Below, piece after piece: positions 17,602-29,203 of a DNA stretch of 64,000 bases. Each line of letters opens with the position of its first letter. Position 1 is the first letter of the stretch. The DNA comes from Brucella intermedia LMG 3301 (GTDB lineage: Bacteria > Pseudomonadota > Alphaproteobacteria > Rhizobiales > Rhizobiaceae): NCBI RefSeq assembly GCF_000182645.1, contig NZ_ACQA01000002.1, forward strand, positions 310,001 through 374,000, read 5' to 3'. A model generated the notes under the pieces. It made no database searches. It was not told where the DNA came from and saw nothing but the letters and a program-made list of their open reading frames with translations. A program made the translations under genes and the position numbers.

Positions 17602-18938
17602 GCGAACGCTGGGCGCGCAATATGTTGTCTGCCTACCGCGTACTCGGCTCCGCGGCCTATCCTCTCATGGGGCCTTACATTGCCTACCGCGCTTCTCGCG
17701 GCAAGGAAGAACGCATGCGTCGTGGCGAGCGCTACGGCAAATCCATTATCGCGCGTCCCCAGGGGCCAGTCATCTGGGCTCATGCGGCGAGCGTCGGAGA
17801 AACAGTTGCAATCACACCGTTGATTGAGCGGATAGCTGCAACGGGTATTCATATCGTTCTGACAACCGGCACGGTGACGTCGGCGAAAGTTGTTGCGGAA
17901 CAATTGGGTAACAAGGTTATCCACCAATATGCACCGCTGGACCTGCAGCCTGCGGTCAACAGGTTTCTCAACCACTGGAAGCCTGATCTTGCGATTGGTT
18001 GTGAATCCGAAGTCTGGCCGGCAACAGTCCTTTCACTAGGCAGCCGCCATACGCCGCAGGTTCTGGTCAACGGGCGCATGTCTGATCGCTCTTTTGCCGC
18101 CTGGCAGAAAAGACCGGCCCTGGCAGAAGCGCTCTTTGAAAATTTTGCCTATGTGGTCGCACAATCGGAACTCGACGCAGATCGCTTCCGGGCGCTGGGT
18201 GCACGGCCGGTAAGCGTTTCAGGAAATCTGAAGGTGGATACGAATCCACCACCAGCCGATCTGCAGGCGCTAGCTGCATTGCAACGCCAGATCGCCGGAC
18301 GGCGGACATGGTCTGCCATTTCGACCCATGATGGTGAAGAAGCGATTGCCGCCGAAGTCCACCAGATGCTGAAAGTCCGTTATCCGCATCTTGTCACGAT
18401 CATCGTGCCGCGCCATCCGGATCGCGCTCCCACCATTGAAGCCATGCTTGCTGAAAAAGGCCTGAAGGTTGCACGCAGGAGCGCCGGTGAGCCGATTGAA
18501 GCCGACACGGATATCCTTCTGGGTGACACGATCGGGGAGATGGGGCTTTATCTCCAGCTCACGGAGATTGCATTCATTGGCAACTCCCTGACCAAGGAAG
18601 GCGGGCATAATCCGCTGGAACCAGCAATGATGGGGACCGCCGTACTGACAGGGCGGAATGTCCAGAACTTCCGGGAATCCTTCCAGCGTCTCATCAAGAA
18701 TGGCGGTGCGCGCATTGTGAAGGATCGCAACATGCTGGCAGGGGCGATCAACTTCCTGTTCAACAATCCCCAGCATCTGCGTGGCATGATCAATGCCGGT
18801 GTGAATACGGTGAAAGACATGCGCGGTGCGCTGGACCGGACGCTCGTAGCACTTGAGCCTTTCATCCAGCCATTGATCCTGCAGGCACAATTGCCCGGCA
18901 ATCGCAATGAGGTTGCATATCAGTCGGGCGGACACTGA
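17598..18938 (+). CDS. waaA: 3-deoxy-D-manno-octulosonic acid (Kdo) transferase
   Basis: This GT30 glycosyltransferase of 446 residues transfers Kdo from CMP-Kdo to the lipid A precursor at the inner face of the cytoplasmic membrane. The N-terminal PVIWAHAASVGE holds the catalytic glutamate. The C-terminal donor-binding half has TIIVPRHPDRAP, IGEMGLYLQLTEIAFIGNSL and GGHNPLEPAMMG. The length is normal. It overlaps the DUF374 gene by ATGA and is followed two bases later by lpxK, so the three are one translationally linked unit. Confidence 0.95.
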   Translation: MSERWARNMLSAYRVLGSAAYPLMGPYIAYRASRGKEERMRRGERYGKSIIARPQGPVIWAHAASVGETVAITPLIERIAATGIHIVLTTGTVTSAKVVAEQLGNKVIHQYAPLDLQPAVNRFLNHWKPDLAIGCESEVWPATVLSLGSRHTPQVLVNGRMSDRSFAAWQKRPALAEALFENFAYVVAQSELDADRFRALGARPVSVSGNLKVDTNPPPADLQALAALQRQIAGRRTWSAISTHDGEEAIAAEVHQMLKVRYPHLVTIIVPRHPDRAPTIEAMLAEKGLKVARRSAGEPIEADTDILLGDTIGEMGLYLQLTEIAFIGNSLTKEGGHNPLEPAMMGTAVLTGRNVQNFRESFQRLIKNGGARIVKDRNMLAGAINFLFNNPQHLRGMINAGVNTVKDMRGALDRTLVALEPFIQPLILQAQLPGNRNEVAYQSGGH

Positions 18939-18940
18939 CC

Positions 18941-19966
18941 ATGGCGAGTGAGGCGCCGCCTTTCTGGTGGGAAAAGCCTGATTGGCGTGCGATGTCTCTG
19001 GCGCCTGCTGCCCTGCTTTACGGAGCGGTGGCCGGGCGTCGGCTTTTGAAGGCGGATCCGCCGCGAATTTCCCTGCCCGTACTTTGCATTGGCAATTTCA
19101 CGGTGGGGGGAGCTGGAAAAACCCCGACCGCCATCGCCTTTGCCAATGGCGCAAAAGCGCGGGGTTTGCGCCCCGGTATCGTCTCGCGGGGATATGGTGG
19201 CGCTTACAGGGGATTGCACGTTGTCGATGCCGCACATGACAGTGCGCGCTACGTTGGGGACGAGCCGCTGCTATTAGCGCGCCATGCCCCGGTAGCTCTC
19301 TGTCCTGATCGACTGAAGGGAGCGCGACATCTGCAGACGCTCGGCTGCGATTTCATCATCATGGATGACGGTTTTCAGAGCGCGCGGCTTTTTGCCGATT
19401 TTTCGCTGCTGGTGGTGGATGCGGCACGCGGCATTGGAAATGGGAAAGTCATACCGGCAGGCCCGTTGCGGGCTCCGCTGACCGACCAGATGCGCAAGAC
19501 CGATGCCTTGCTGCGCATTGGCAAGGGCGACGGCGCCGACTTCGTGATCCGTCAGGCAGCGCGAGCGGGCCGACCCATATATGAAGCGCGTCTTGAGCCC
19601 TCGTCTACAGCACCGGTCGCGGGTAATCGCTGGCTTGCATTTGCCGGTATCGGCAACCCTGAAAAATTCTATGCAAGTGTTGCTGAAGCAGGAGGTGAGA
19701 TTGTGGAAACGCGCTCGTTTCCTGATCATCACAGTTTCGAAGCGGATGATATCCGCAACCTGACAGATGCTGCCCGCCGCCAAGGCCTGGGTCTGATCAC
19801 CACGGCGAAGGATCAGGTGCGCCTGGCAACGATGGTTGGAGTCCCCGCCGGATTTCTGGAAAAACTTGCTGTCCTCGACGTCGACCTTAAATTTGATCGC
19901 AAGGATGCGCTCGGCCGAATTCTGGATACGGTCACAGAGCGCTTCAAAAGCCGCGTGACGAGCTAG
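18941..19966 (+). CDS. lpxK: Tetraacyldisaccharide 4'-kinase
   Basis: This lipid A pathway kinase of 341 residues phosphorylates the 4' position of the disaccharide-1-phosphate precursor. An N-terminal membrane-associated helix (MSLAPAALLYGAV) precedes a Walker A motif (CIGNFTVGGAGKTPTAIA). Typical later blocks are RGYGG, VGDEPLLLA, CDFIIMDDGFQ and FPDHHSFEADD. It starts two bases after the waaA stop. It is convergent with the DUF2093 gene, with one base between the stop codons and no obvious terminator. Confidence 0.95.
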   Translation: MASEAPPFWWEKPDWRAMSLAPAALLYGAVAGRRLLKADPPRISLPVLCIGNFTVGGAGKTPTAIAFANGAKARGLRPGIVSRGYGGAYRGLHVVDAAHDSARYVGDEPLLLARHAPVALCPDRLKGARHLQTLGCDFIIMDDGFQSARLFADFSLLVVDAARGIGNGKVIPAGPLRAPLTDQMRKTDALLRIGKGDGADFVIRQAARAGRPIYEARLEPSSTAPVAGNRWLAFAGIGNPEKFYASVAEAGGEIVETRSFPDHHSFEADDIRNLTDAARRQGLGLITTAKDQVRLATMVGVPAGFLEKLAVLDVDLKFDRKDALGRILDTVTERFKSRVTS

Positions 19967-19967
19967 T

Positions 19968-20204
19968 TTAAGCCTTCCTGCGGCTGCGCAGCTCGGGATT
20001 GACTTCCAACTCCCGTTCAAAAGAAATCAGCCCCGTTGCATAAGGCTCCTGCCGGGCTACGCTCCAATATTTCAGTTCATCGAGCGGGATGTGAGCGCCG
20101 GTCACTGCACATGCCACATAGGCACCATGCCGGACGATCTCGTAGTCACCGTCGAGATAGCGCAGAACAGCTTCGGAGGAACGGGGCGATTCAAATTTAT
20201 TCAT
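19968..20204 (-). CDS. DUF2093 family small protein
   Basis: This is a 78-residue protein of unknown function. The central FLDGDYEIV-like core (RYLDGDYEIVRHGAYVACAVTG) and the following PLDELKYWSV block are the DUF2093 signature found across Rhizobiales. I took the internal ATG at 20204, where the conserved sequence begins; the frame extends 21 codons upstream without supporting homology. It lies between convergent lpxK and co-oriented mutL. Confidence 0.85.
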   Translation of the reverse strand: MNKFESPRSSEAVLRYLDGDYEIVRHGAYVACAVTGAHIPLDELKYWSVARQEPYATGLISFERELEVNPELRSRRKA

Positions 20205-20287
20205 GTGTCTAAAACCTTTGTAACGGACTCTAGCAAGCGTCGCGCGTTGCGTCCAGCAGTACCGCATTTTGCTCTGTCGTAATTCTG

Positions 20288-22168
20288 TCAGCGCCTGCCG
20301 AAAAGCCGTTCGATGTCAGTCAGCTTCAGTTCGATATAGGTCGGACGACCGTGGTTGCAGGTGCCTGAGCCGGGAGTGGATTCCATTTCACGCAGAAGCG
20401 CATTCATTTCTTCAGGCTTCAACCGCCGTCCAGAGCGCACGGAACCATGACAGGCCATCGTCGCCGCCACATGGTTCAACATTGCTTTCAGCCCATCGGA
20501 AGTGTCGTGCTCCGCAATCTCGTCCGACAGATCGCGGATCAATTGCTGCACATTCATTTCTCCGAGCATGGCTGGCGTTTCACGCACGACGATAGCGCCC
20601 GGCCCGAATTGCTCGATCCCGAGGCCGAAGCGAGCAAGCGTTTCCGCGTGTGTTGCCAGCCGTTCGGCGTCCTCCTCCGGAAGGTCGACGATTTCAGGAA
20701 TAAGCAACATCTGTCCCGGTATCGGGCGGGAATGCAATGCGTTTTTCAAGGCTTCGTAAACAAGGCGTTCGTGTGCAGCGTGCTGGTCCACGATGACGAG
20801 ACTGTCTTCCGTCTGTGACACGATGTAGTTGGCGTGGATTTGTGCGCGGGCTGCTCCCAGTGGTTTCTGCTGTAGTTCCGCTGGCGCTTCGTGAACTGTT
20901 GCACGGGCATCCGCCGCGAGCACATTGACGGCTGCAAGCGTCGCCTGCTCGCTCTCCTGAAAAGATGGCGAGGTTGCGAAATCGAGTGGCCTATGGGCTG
21001 GATGCGCAGTCTGCGGAGACCATTCCGTCCGCGGGGCGGGAGGTGCAGGACGCCAGCCGCCGGAGGCGTAACCTGTAGAGGAAGAACGCGAGGCAAAGGA
21101 GGACGGCGAGGGCTGCAACCCTTCGGCGCGGAAGGCTTGCAGCATGGCATCGGCGCCGCTCGTCGCGGGCCTTATGCCCGATTGCGCCAGTGCCTGCTTG
21201 ATCGCGCCGACGATCAGCCCGCGCACAAGACCCGGATCCCGGAAACGCACGTCGGCCTTGGCAGGATGCACGTTGACGTCGACCAGCGCGGGATCCAGCG
21301 TCAGGAACAATACGGCAACCGGATGGCGATCCCGCGCCATCACGTCTGCATAGGCTCCGCGCAATGCACCGAAAAGCTGCTTGTCACGCACCGGGCGACC
21401 GTTCACATAGGCGAACTGATGCAAGGCATTGCCGCGATTATGAGAGGGAATGCCGACGAAACCCGCCAGCCGCACACCGTCGCGCTCGGCATCTATGGCC
21501 AGCGCATTTTCGCCGAACTCTTTTCCCAATACCTGATTGATGCGCTCAAGCGTTGCTTCGGCGCCGCTGCCCGTTGCCGCAAGCTCCAGCGGCGTCCTGT
21601 CGCTGCCTGCAAGGGAAAAGCGGATATGCGGAAAGGCAATCGCGATGCGTTTGATGACATCGGTTATGGCGGAAGCTTCCGCGCGGTCAGTCTTCATGAA
21701 TTTGAGGCGGGCCGGCGTCGCATAAAAAAGGTCACGCACCTCCGCTATCGTTCCGCGATTGAGCGCTGAGGGGCGGGGCCCGTCCAGATGCCCGCCGGAA
21801 ACAGAAACTTCGAAGCCGGAGTCGGCGTCTTGCGGACGGGATTTGAGCACCAGCTTGGCCACCGAGCCGATTGATGGAAGGGCCTCGCCACGAAATCCCA
21901 GAGCACGGATGTCGTGCACATCGTCTGAAAGCTTGGAGGTGCAGTGGCGGGAAACTGCCAAGGGAAGTTCGTCAACGGGAATGCCGGACCCATTGTCCGT
22001 TACCCGCAACAAGGTCTTGCCGCCGCCCCCCGTTACGACCTCGATGCGGGTCGCTCCGGCGTCGATGGCGTTTTCGACAAGTTCCTTGATGACGCTGGCG
22101 GGGCGCTCGATGACTTCACCCGCCGCGATCTGGTTGATGATGGTTTCGCTTAAGTGTCGAATGGGCAT
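20288..22168 (-). CDS. mutL: DNA mismatch repair protein MutL
   Basis: The protein has 626 residues. The GHKL ATPase domain at the N-terminus has [18 protein letters not shown] and [12 protein letters not shown] proline/serine-rich linker (about 340-430) is followed by the C-terminal dimerisation domain. That domain carries [12 protein letters not shown], the metal-binding motif of endonuclease-type MutL, plus the [12 protein letters not shown] and CNHGRP blocks. This implies a nicking MutL of the kind found in organisms without MutH; no mutH was seen here. The start is the ATG at 22168. Confidence 0.96.
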   Translation of the reverse strand: MPIRHLSETIINQIAAGEVIERPASVIKELVENAIDAGATRIEVVTGGGGKTLLRVTDNGSGIPVDELPLAVSRHCTSKLSDDVHDIRALGFRGEALPSIGSVAKLVLKSRPQDADSGFEVSVSGGHLDGPRPSALNRGTIAEVRDLFYATPARLKFMKTDRAEASAITDVIKRIAIAFPHIRFSLAGSDRTPLELAATGSGAEATLERINQVLGKEFGENALAIDAERDGVRLAGFVGIPSHNRGNALHQFAYVNGRPVRDKQLFGALRGAYADVMARDRHPVAVLFLTLDPALVDVNVHPAKADVRFRDPGLVRGLIVGAIKQALAQSGIRPATSGADAMLQAFRAEGLQPSPSSFASRSSSTGYASGGWRPAPPAPRTEWSPQTAHPAHRPLDFATSPSFQESEQATLAAVNVLAADARATVHEAPAELQQKPLGAARAQIHANYIVSQTEDSLVIVDQHAAHERLVYEALKNALHSRPIPGQMLLIPEIVDLPEEDAERLATHAETLARFGLGIEQFGPGAIVVRETPAMLGEMNVQQLIRDLSDEIAEHDTSDGLKAMLNHVAATMACHGSVRSGRRLKPEEMNALLREMESTPGSGTCNHGRPTYIELKLTDIERLFGRR

Positions 22169-22290
22169 GGGCGGACTATAAAAGGATTCGCTTCCGTAAA
22201 GAACACGCTTCTATCGCCCGCCAAGACTCGCCTATGCGCATTGGGAGGAATTGCCAAAATCCGCCTGCCAGCGTCATCCCGATAGTCAGC

Positions 22291-23382
22291 TTATTCTTTT
22301 GCGTAATCCTTGTGTGCGGGCAGGTTCAAATCCTTGAGGCTATCCGCATTGATAACTGCACGGGCCACGGCTTCTGCCATCACGGTTGCTGCAATCGCGC
22401 CTATTGCCGTTACGTCGGCCTCCACCCCCTTCGCCTTGCCTGTGGAAAGAGCGAAGATCGTGTCACCGTCCCACATCGTATGGATCGGGTTGATCGTGCG
22501 CGCAAAGCCGTCATGCGCCATGCCGGCGATCTTCTTAAGCTGCGCTTTGTCGAACGGGACATTGGTCGCTATCGCGCCGATCGTTGTGTTCGCGCCACCC
22601 GATTTAACCACGCCGTAACCCTGCATGATGGCTGACATCGTATCACGGAATCCCTTGCCGTCCTCGGTACGCGCGCCGGCCAGTATCCGGCGTGAGTTAG
22701 GGGCATAGACGTCACCGACAGCATTGACGGCAACAATGGCGCCGACCACGATTTCGGTGCCAGGGACCTTGTAACTCGCCGTGCCAAGCCCGCCCTTCAT
22801 GGCATAGTCCATGCCGAACATCTTGCCGACAGTTGCTCCTGCACCCGCGCCGATATTGCCTTCGCCCGATGGTTCCGCCTTGGCTGCCTTGCAGGCAAGA
22901 TAGCCGTCTTCCTCTCCGGGGCGGACAGAAAAATCGCCAACACCAAGGTCCATCAGGATTGCCGCCGGTACAATCGGAACAACGCCCTTGCCAATCTTGA
23001 AACCGAGATTGTTCTCTTCGAGATATCGCATCACCCCGGTGGCGGCCGCCAGACCATAGGCGCTGCCGCCGGATAGTAGGATAGCCTGAACCTGCTGCAC
23101 ATAATTGATCGGATCGAGCAGATCGGTTTCCCGCGTACCGGGTGCGGAACCGCGCACATCAACCCCGGCAGAAGCGCCTTCCTCGCAAAGCAGAACCGTG
23201 CATCCGGTCGGGCGCTTTGTCAGCGTATGATGACCCAGCTTAATTCCGGGCACATCCGTAATACTTCCACCCATGAGTTCCAGCACGCTTTCTCCTCCCT
23301 TGTTGGCAGCGGACGCTACATTGACGACAAGGGGCATTGCTCCAAGTCCTGCAAGCGACATGGCAAATCTTCTGCGATCCAT
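22291..23382 (-). CDS. P1 (S58, DmpA-like) family peptidase with Tat-type signal
   Basis: The protein has 363 residues. The N-terminus MDRRRFAMSLAGLGAMPLVVNVASA resembles a twin-arginine signal, so export of the folded enzyme is plausible. The family self-cleaves to create an N-terminal nucleophile; the conserved site lies in SGGANTTIGAIATN, which would expose a threonine. Other family blocks are DVPGIKLGHHT and ILLSGGSAYGLAAATGVMRYLEE. DmpA is an aminopeptidase/amidase; the substrate here is unknown. GGAGGAG precedes the ATG at 23382. It is divergent from guaB. Confidence 0.88.
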   Translation of the reverse strand: MDRRRFAMSLAGLGAMPLVVNVASAANKGGESVLELMGGSITDVPGIKLGHHTLTKRPTGCTVLLCEEGASAGVDVRGSAPGTRETDLLDPINYVQQVQAILLSGGSAYGLAAATGVMRYLEENNLGFKIGKGVVPIVPAAILMDLGVGDFSVRPGEEDGYLACKAAKAEPSGEGNIGAGAGATVGKMFGMDYAMKGGLGTASYKVPGTEIVVGAIVAVNAVGDVYAPNSRRILAGARTEDGKGFRDTMSAIMQGYGVVKSGGANTTIGAIATNVPFDKAQLKKIAGMAHDGFARTINPIHTMWDGDTIFALSTGKAKGVEADVTAIGAIAATVMAEAVARAVINADSLKDLNLPAHKDYAKE

Positions 23383-25248
<1,866 letters not shown>

Positions 25249-25271
25249 TATCATTTCGCATAGGTAAAAGG

Positions 25272-25303
25272 AAAAGGCGGCTCGGTTGCGCCGCCTTTTT
25301 CAT
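25272..25303. terminator. Intrinsic terminator between guaB and the TsdA-like gene
   Basis: A perfect ten-base stem (25272-25281 with 25290-25299) ends in a T tract. The A run on the other side lets it work for the convergent cytochrome gene too. Confidence 0.9.
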
Positions 25304-25306
25304 TTT

Positions 25307-26401
25307 TCAGTTCGTCACTGTCTTCAGCTTCTTGATCTCGGCTCTGATTTCGTCAAACGGCCCAACTTTATGCGTTTGAACGGGCAGGTCGTCGGCATAA
25401 GGGCCGTAGCTAGCGTCTACCGGCTTTTCCAACCGGTTCGGGAAGTCTTTATCCAGGTCCGCTTTCGCCGGACGCGGCTTGGACTGGAAGAAAGCAGCGA
25501 TGTCCCAGGCGTCTTCCGGCTCCAGCTGTGGTTCCTCCAGCGATACGCCGTTCGGCATGTTGGCGTGAATGAAATTCGCGGCTGAGATCAGCCTGTTCAT
25601 GCCTGCGCCATCGTTGAAGCTATCCGGGCCCCAAAGCGGTGGAAATTCATAGCCCTTTGCATCGCCCACGACGCCAACACGCTTGCCCTGGCCATCCGCT
25701 CCATGACAGGCGGCGCAAGTTTCGGCGTAGAGTTTCTCGCCATGTACCGGATCCGCCGCGCGCTTCAATTCAGGCATTTTTCCGGAGCCGCGCCCCTTCG
25801 TGTTTTCACCGACAATCGTGCCAGCGGATACATATTTGATGTATGCGACCATCGCCTTCATCTCGGCAGAGTCGATAGGGAGCGCTTTGCCGTTCAGGCT
25901 TCGGGTCATGCAGCCATTGACGCGATCCTCAATCGTGCCCACTTGCCCTTCACGGGAACGATATTGTGGGAAGTCCCCGTAGACGCCAACCAGTGGCAAT
26001 CCATACTTCTTGGTTCCTGCTTCCAGATGGCAGCTCTGGCAGGAAAGATTGTTGCCTGCAAAACGTTTGGTTTCATCGGCTACTTCCGGGCCTATATGCG
26101 CATAAGTCGCAATAATCAGATCACGGCCTTCGCGCACAACGCGTCCCCACGCGTCATCAGGCAATGTATCTGGATCCGGTATGTTCCAGGCTGCTTCTTC
26201 AGTCTCTGCGGCTTTTACGGGCGCGCTTTGCGTGTTTGCAGCAGTCGCCGCTTTCTGCGGCGCAGTCGCCGTACTCTTGGCGACACTATTGCTGGTACGT
26301 GGCGGTGCAGACGATCGCGAACTGCCGCTCGTCGCCGCGAAATATCCCAGGCTAAGGCAAAAGACCACGCCATAGGCCGTCAAATCAGACCACCTCATCA
26401 T
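25307..26401 (-). CDS. Dihaem cytochrome c, thiosulfate dehydrogenase (TsdA)-like
   Basis: The protein has 364 residues. An N-terminal hydrophobic anchor or signal (YGVVFCLSLGYFAATSG) and an Ala/Thr-rich linker precede two cytochrome c domains with haem sites CQSCH (121-125) and CAACH (229-233). Cys164 in RVNGCMTRSLNGK sits where TsdA has the unusual axial cysteine ligand, and the WGRVVREGRDLI...TY block is also TsdA-like. TsdA couples two thiosulfates to tetrathionate in the periplasm. No sox or tsdB gene lies nearby, so its electron acceptor and true substrate are open. Confidence 0.82.
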   Translation of the reverse strand: MMRWSDLTAYGVVFCLSLGYFAATSGSSRSSAPPRTSNSVAKSTATAPQKAATAANTQSAPVKAAETEEAAWNIPDPDTLPDDAWGRVVREGRDLIIATYAHIGPEVADETKRFAGNNLSCQSCHLEAGTKKYGLPLVGVYGDFPQYRSREGQVGTIEDRVNGCMTRSLNGKALPIDSAEMKAMVAYIKYVSAGTIVGENTKGRGSGKMPELKRAADPVHGEKLYAETCAACHGADGQGKRVGVVGDAKGYEFPPLWGPDSFNDGAGMNRLISAANFIHANMPNGVSLEEPQLEPEDAWDIAAFFQSKPRPAKADLDKDFPNRLEKPVDASYGPYADDLPVQTHKVGPFDEIRAEIKKLKTVTN

Positions 26402-26484
26402 CCCCTCCAGGCAATACGTTTCAGAATCAAAACGTTTGGTGGCTAGGCTTCGAAGCTTAATGCAGCCTTAAGAGTGCAAAGGTC

Positions 26485-27414
26485 TTACGAGCCGAGGGTG
26501 ATGAGATCGTCCGGGTTCACTTTCAATTTTTGTGCGCTTTCGACGATACAGTCGGCGAGGGCGTTGAAATCCTCTCGACGCATGCTCTGCCGCCGCCAGA
26601 AGAGGGCAATCTCCCGCTTCGGCTGTTCGCCGTCAAACGGGACAATACGCATATGATTGCTGCGTGCTTCGGCGCGCACCGCGATTTCTGGGATGAGTGT
26701 AAGGCCCATGCCATGGCTCACCATTTGCAAAAGGGTGGTCATGCTGGTGGCGCCATATTTTACCAGCTGGCGCTGCGACGGTAGCGAGCAAACGGCAAGC
26801 GCCTGATCCCGCATGCAATGTCCTTCCTCCAACAGGAGCAGACGATCGAGAGCGACATTGTCCTGTGTCATCGGCGAAGCGAGAACAGTTTGATCGTTGG
26901 TGGAGGTCGCGATCAGAAAGCGATCATCGAAGAGCTTCCTTTGGGTAAGTCGCTCGTCGTCAATTGGAAGAGCGGCAACAATCGCATCGATATCGCCTGC
27001 ATGCAGTTCATCCAGTAGTCTGGCAGTCACGCTTTCTCGTAATTGAAGGCGGAACGACGGATGTCGTTCGCGCAGAAGCGGAATCAGAACCGGGACCAAA
27101 TAGGGGGCCACTGTGGGAATTATGCCCAGCCGCAACCGTGTCTGCAGAAGCCCCCGGCTCTGCGCTGCTATTTCCTCAAGGGAGTGGAGCTCGCGCAAAA
27201 CCGTCTGAATGCCCGGATAAAGTTGCTTGCCGAGCTCTGTCATTATCACTTGCCGCTGCGAGCGTTCGAAGAGCGGCGCACCTGCAAGCGCTTCCATTTC
27301 CGCTATCTGAGCCGAAAGGGCCGGTTGCGACACGTGGGCCAGTTCGGCCGCCTTGCGAAAATGCAGTGTGGTGGCGAGCGCATCGAAATAGCGCATCTGA
27401 CGTACTGTAAACAT
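26485..27414 (-). CDS. oxyR: LysR-type hydrogen peroxide regulator OxyR
   Basis: This LysR-family regulator of 309 residues has an N-terminal winged HTH (residues 1-60, HFRKAAELAHVSQPALSAQI) and a C-terminal sensor domain. Cys200 and Cys209 in EEGHCMRDQALAVC match the peroxide-sensing pair Cys199/Cys208 of E. coli OxyR. It is divergent from katA, the classical target. The ATG at 27414 aligns with E. coli OxyR Met1, but there is no Shine-Dalgarno sequence before it, and an OxyR-like site begins two bases upstream, suggesting a leaderless or very short-leader mRNA. Confidence 0.93.
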   Translation of the reverse strand: MFTVRQMRYFDALATTLHFRKAAELAHVSQPALSAQIAEMEALAGAPLFERSQRQVIMTELGKQLYPGIQTVLRELHSLEEIAAQSRGLLQTRLRLGIIPTVAPYLVPVLIPLLRERHPSFRLQLRESVTARLLDELHAGDIDAIVAALPIDDERLTQRKLFDDRFLIATSTNDQTVLASPMTQDNVALDRLLLLEEGHCMRDQALAVCSLPSQRQLVKYGATSMTTLLQMVSHGMGLTLIPEIAVRAEARSNHMRIVPFDGEQPKREIALFWRRQSMRREDFNALADCIVESAQKLKVNPDDLITLGS

Positions 27415-27415
27415 G

Positions 27416-27452
27416 ATAGGAAAAACTTATCGGAAATAATCGGAAAAGCAAT
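27416..27452. promoter_or_regulatory. Candidate OxyR-binding site in the oxyR-katA intergenic region
   Basis: Four tetranucleotides spaced exactly seven bases apart read ATAG, TTAT, AATC and CAAT, compared with the E. coli consensus ATAG-N7-CTAT-N7-ATAG-N7-CTAT. The first half (GATAGG...CTTATC) is a clear dyad. The position next to the oxyR start fits autoregulation together with katA control. Confidence 0.5.
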
Positions 27453-27580
27453 TGGAGATTATGATTGGAGTAGGTCTAATCTACGCCCGTTCACTAGCCC
27501 CGGTGTGACGCGGACAAGCCGTGTCATGCTTCTCGGACGCTGGTCGTATTCCAATATTGGCTTTTCAGGAGGGAATTCCC

Positions 27581-29080
27581 ATGGCAGATCGCCCGATAAT
27601 GACGACGAGCGCAGGTGCTCCGATACCGGACAACCAGAATTCCCTGAGCGCAGGCGAGCGCGGCCCGCTTTTGATGCAGGATTACCAGCTCATTGAAAAA
27701 CTGAGCCATCAAAATCGCGAACGTATCCCGGAACGTGCGGTCCATGCCAAGGGTTGGGGTGCTTATGGCACACTGACCATCACCGGCGACATTTCAAAAT
27801 ATACCAAGGCCAAGGCTCTCCAACCGGGTGCTCAGACGCCGATGCTGGCGCGTTTTTCCACCGTTGCCGGCGAACTTGGAGCCGCCGACGCTGAGCGCGA
27901 CGTGCGCGGCTTTGCCCTGAAGTTCTACACCGAGGAAGGCAACTGGGATCTCGTCGGCAACAACACGCCTGTGTTTTTCGTGCGCGATCCGGTCAAGTTC
28001 CCGGATTTCATTCATACCCAGAAGCGTCATCCCAAGACGAACCTGCGTTCAGCGACAGCCATGTGGGACTTCTGGTCGCTCTCACCGGAAAGCCTGCATC
28101 AGGTAACGATCCTGATGTCGGATCGCGGCTTGCCTACGGACGTCCGTCACATCAACGGATACGGCTCTCACACCTATTCGTTCTGGAACGATGCCGGTGA
28201 GCGCTATTGGGTCAAGTTCCATTTCAAGACCATGCAGGGCCACAGGCACTGGACTAATGCGGAAGCCGAGACCGTGATTGGCCGCACGCGTGAATCTACA
28301 CAGGAAGACCTCTTCACTTCCATTGATAAGGGCGATTATCCGAAGTGGAAGGTTCAGGTGCAGATCATGCCGGAACTCGATGCCGACAAAACGCCTTACA
28401 ACCCGTTCGACCTCACCAAGGTCTGGCCGCATGCCGACTATCCGCCGATCGACATCGGCATCATGGAGTTGAACCGCAATCCGGAAAACTATTTCACCGA
28501 GATTGAGAACGCAGCGTTCTCGCCGTCGAATATCGTGCCGGGCATTGGCTACTCGCCTGACAAGATGCTTCAGGCTCGTATCTTCTCCTATGCGGATGCT
28601 CATCGCCACCGGCTGGGCACGCATTACGAAAGCATTCCGGTCAACCAGCCGAAATGCCGCGTCCATCATTATCACCGCGACGGTCAGATGAATGTCTATG
28701 GCGGCATCAAGACCGGCAATCCGGACGCTTATTACGAGCCGAATTCCTTCAACGGGCCGGTCGAGCAGCCAGCTGCCAAGGAGCCGCCGCTGCGTATTTC
28801 CGGCGATGCCGCCCGTTACGACCACCGTGTCGGCAATGACGACTATTCGCAGCCACGTGCTCTGTTCAATCTGTTCGATGACGGTCAGAAGCAGCGCCTG
28901 TTCTCCAACATTGCTGCGGCAATGGCGGGAGTGCCAGGGTTCATCGTTGAGCGCCAGCTTGGTCACTTCAAGCTGGTCCATCCCGATTATGAAGCCGGGG
29001 TGCGCAAAGCGCTTAAGGATGCTCATGGCTATGAAGCCAACACGATTGCCTTGAGCGAAGAGGCAACAGCGGCAGAATAA
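27581..29080 (+). CDS. katA: Haem catalase
   Basis: This monofunctional small-subunit catalase of 499 residues decomposes hydrogen peroxide. The distal histidine lies in [12 protein letters not shown] and the distal asparagine in GNNTPVFF. The haem-ligand tyrosine lies in [15 protein letters not shown]. As I recall it, the sequence is nearly that of Brucella abortus catalase. A tryptophan replaces the commoner alanine in HAKGxGA, as in the Brucella protein. AGGAGG lies upstream of the ATG at 27581. The Brucella enzyme is reported as periplasmic, but no classical signal peptide is visible here. It is likely controlled by the divergent oxyR. Confidence 0.97.
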   Translation: MADRPIMTTSAGAPIPDNQNSLSAGERGPLLMQDYQLIEKLSHQNRERIPERAVHAKGWGAYGTLTITGDISKYTKAKALQPGAQTPMLARFSTVAGELGAADAERDVRGFALKFYTEEGNWDLVGNNTPVFFVRDPVKFPDFIHTQKRHPKTNLRSATAMWDFWSLSPESLHQVTILMSDRGLPTDVRHINGYGSHTYSFWNDAGERYWVKFHFKTMQGHRHWTNAEAETVIGRTRESTQEDLFTSIDKGDYPKWKVQVQIMPELDADKTPYNPFDLTKVWPHADYPPIDIGIMELNRNPENYFTEIENAAFSPSNIVPGIGYSPDKMLQARIFSYADAHRHRLGTHYESIPVNQPKCRVHHYHRDGQMNVYGGIKTGNPDAYYEPNSFNGPVEQPAAKEPPLRISGDAARYDHRVGNDDYSQPRALFNLFDDGQKQRLFSNIAAAMAGVPGFIVERQLGHFKLVHPDYEAGVRKALKDAHGYEANTIALSEEATAAE

Positions 29081-29098
29081 GCTGGCATTGTAAGCTTG

Positions 29099-29132
29099 AA
29101 AAAGCCGGAGCTCGCCGCTTCGGCTTTTTTTG
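29099..29132 (+). terminator. Intrinsic terminator after katA
   Basis: A stem of about 13 base pairs (one G-U) with a four-base loop is followed by seven Ts, 18 bases after the katA stop. Confidence 0.92.
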
Positions 29133-29203
29133 TTTTGATTTGCCGATTGCCTTTTCCCTGCAAGGAAGGCTATGCCCGAGCAGGCATTCGAGAAGGAGAC
29201 ACA

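Noticed and set aside
27581..29080. Tryptophan in the catalase motif HAKGWGAYG as a novel active site
   Set aside because: As I recall, Brucella catalase has the same residue, so it is a lineage feature and not new.
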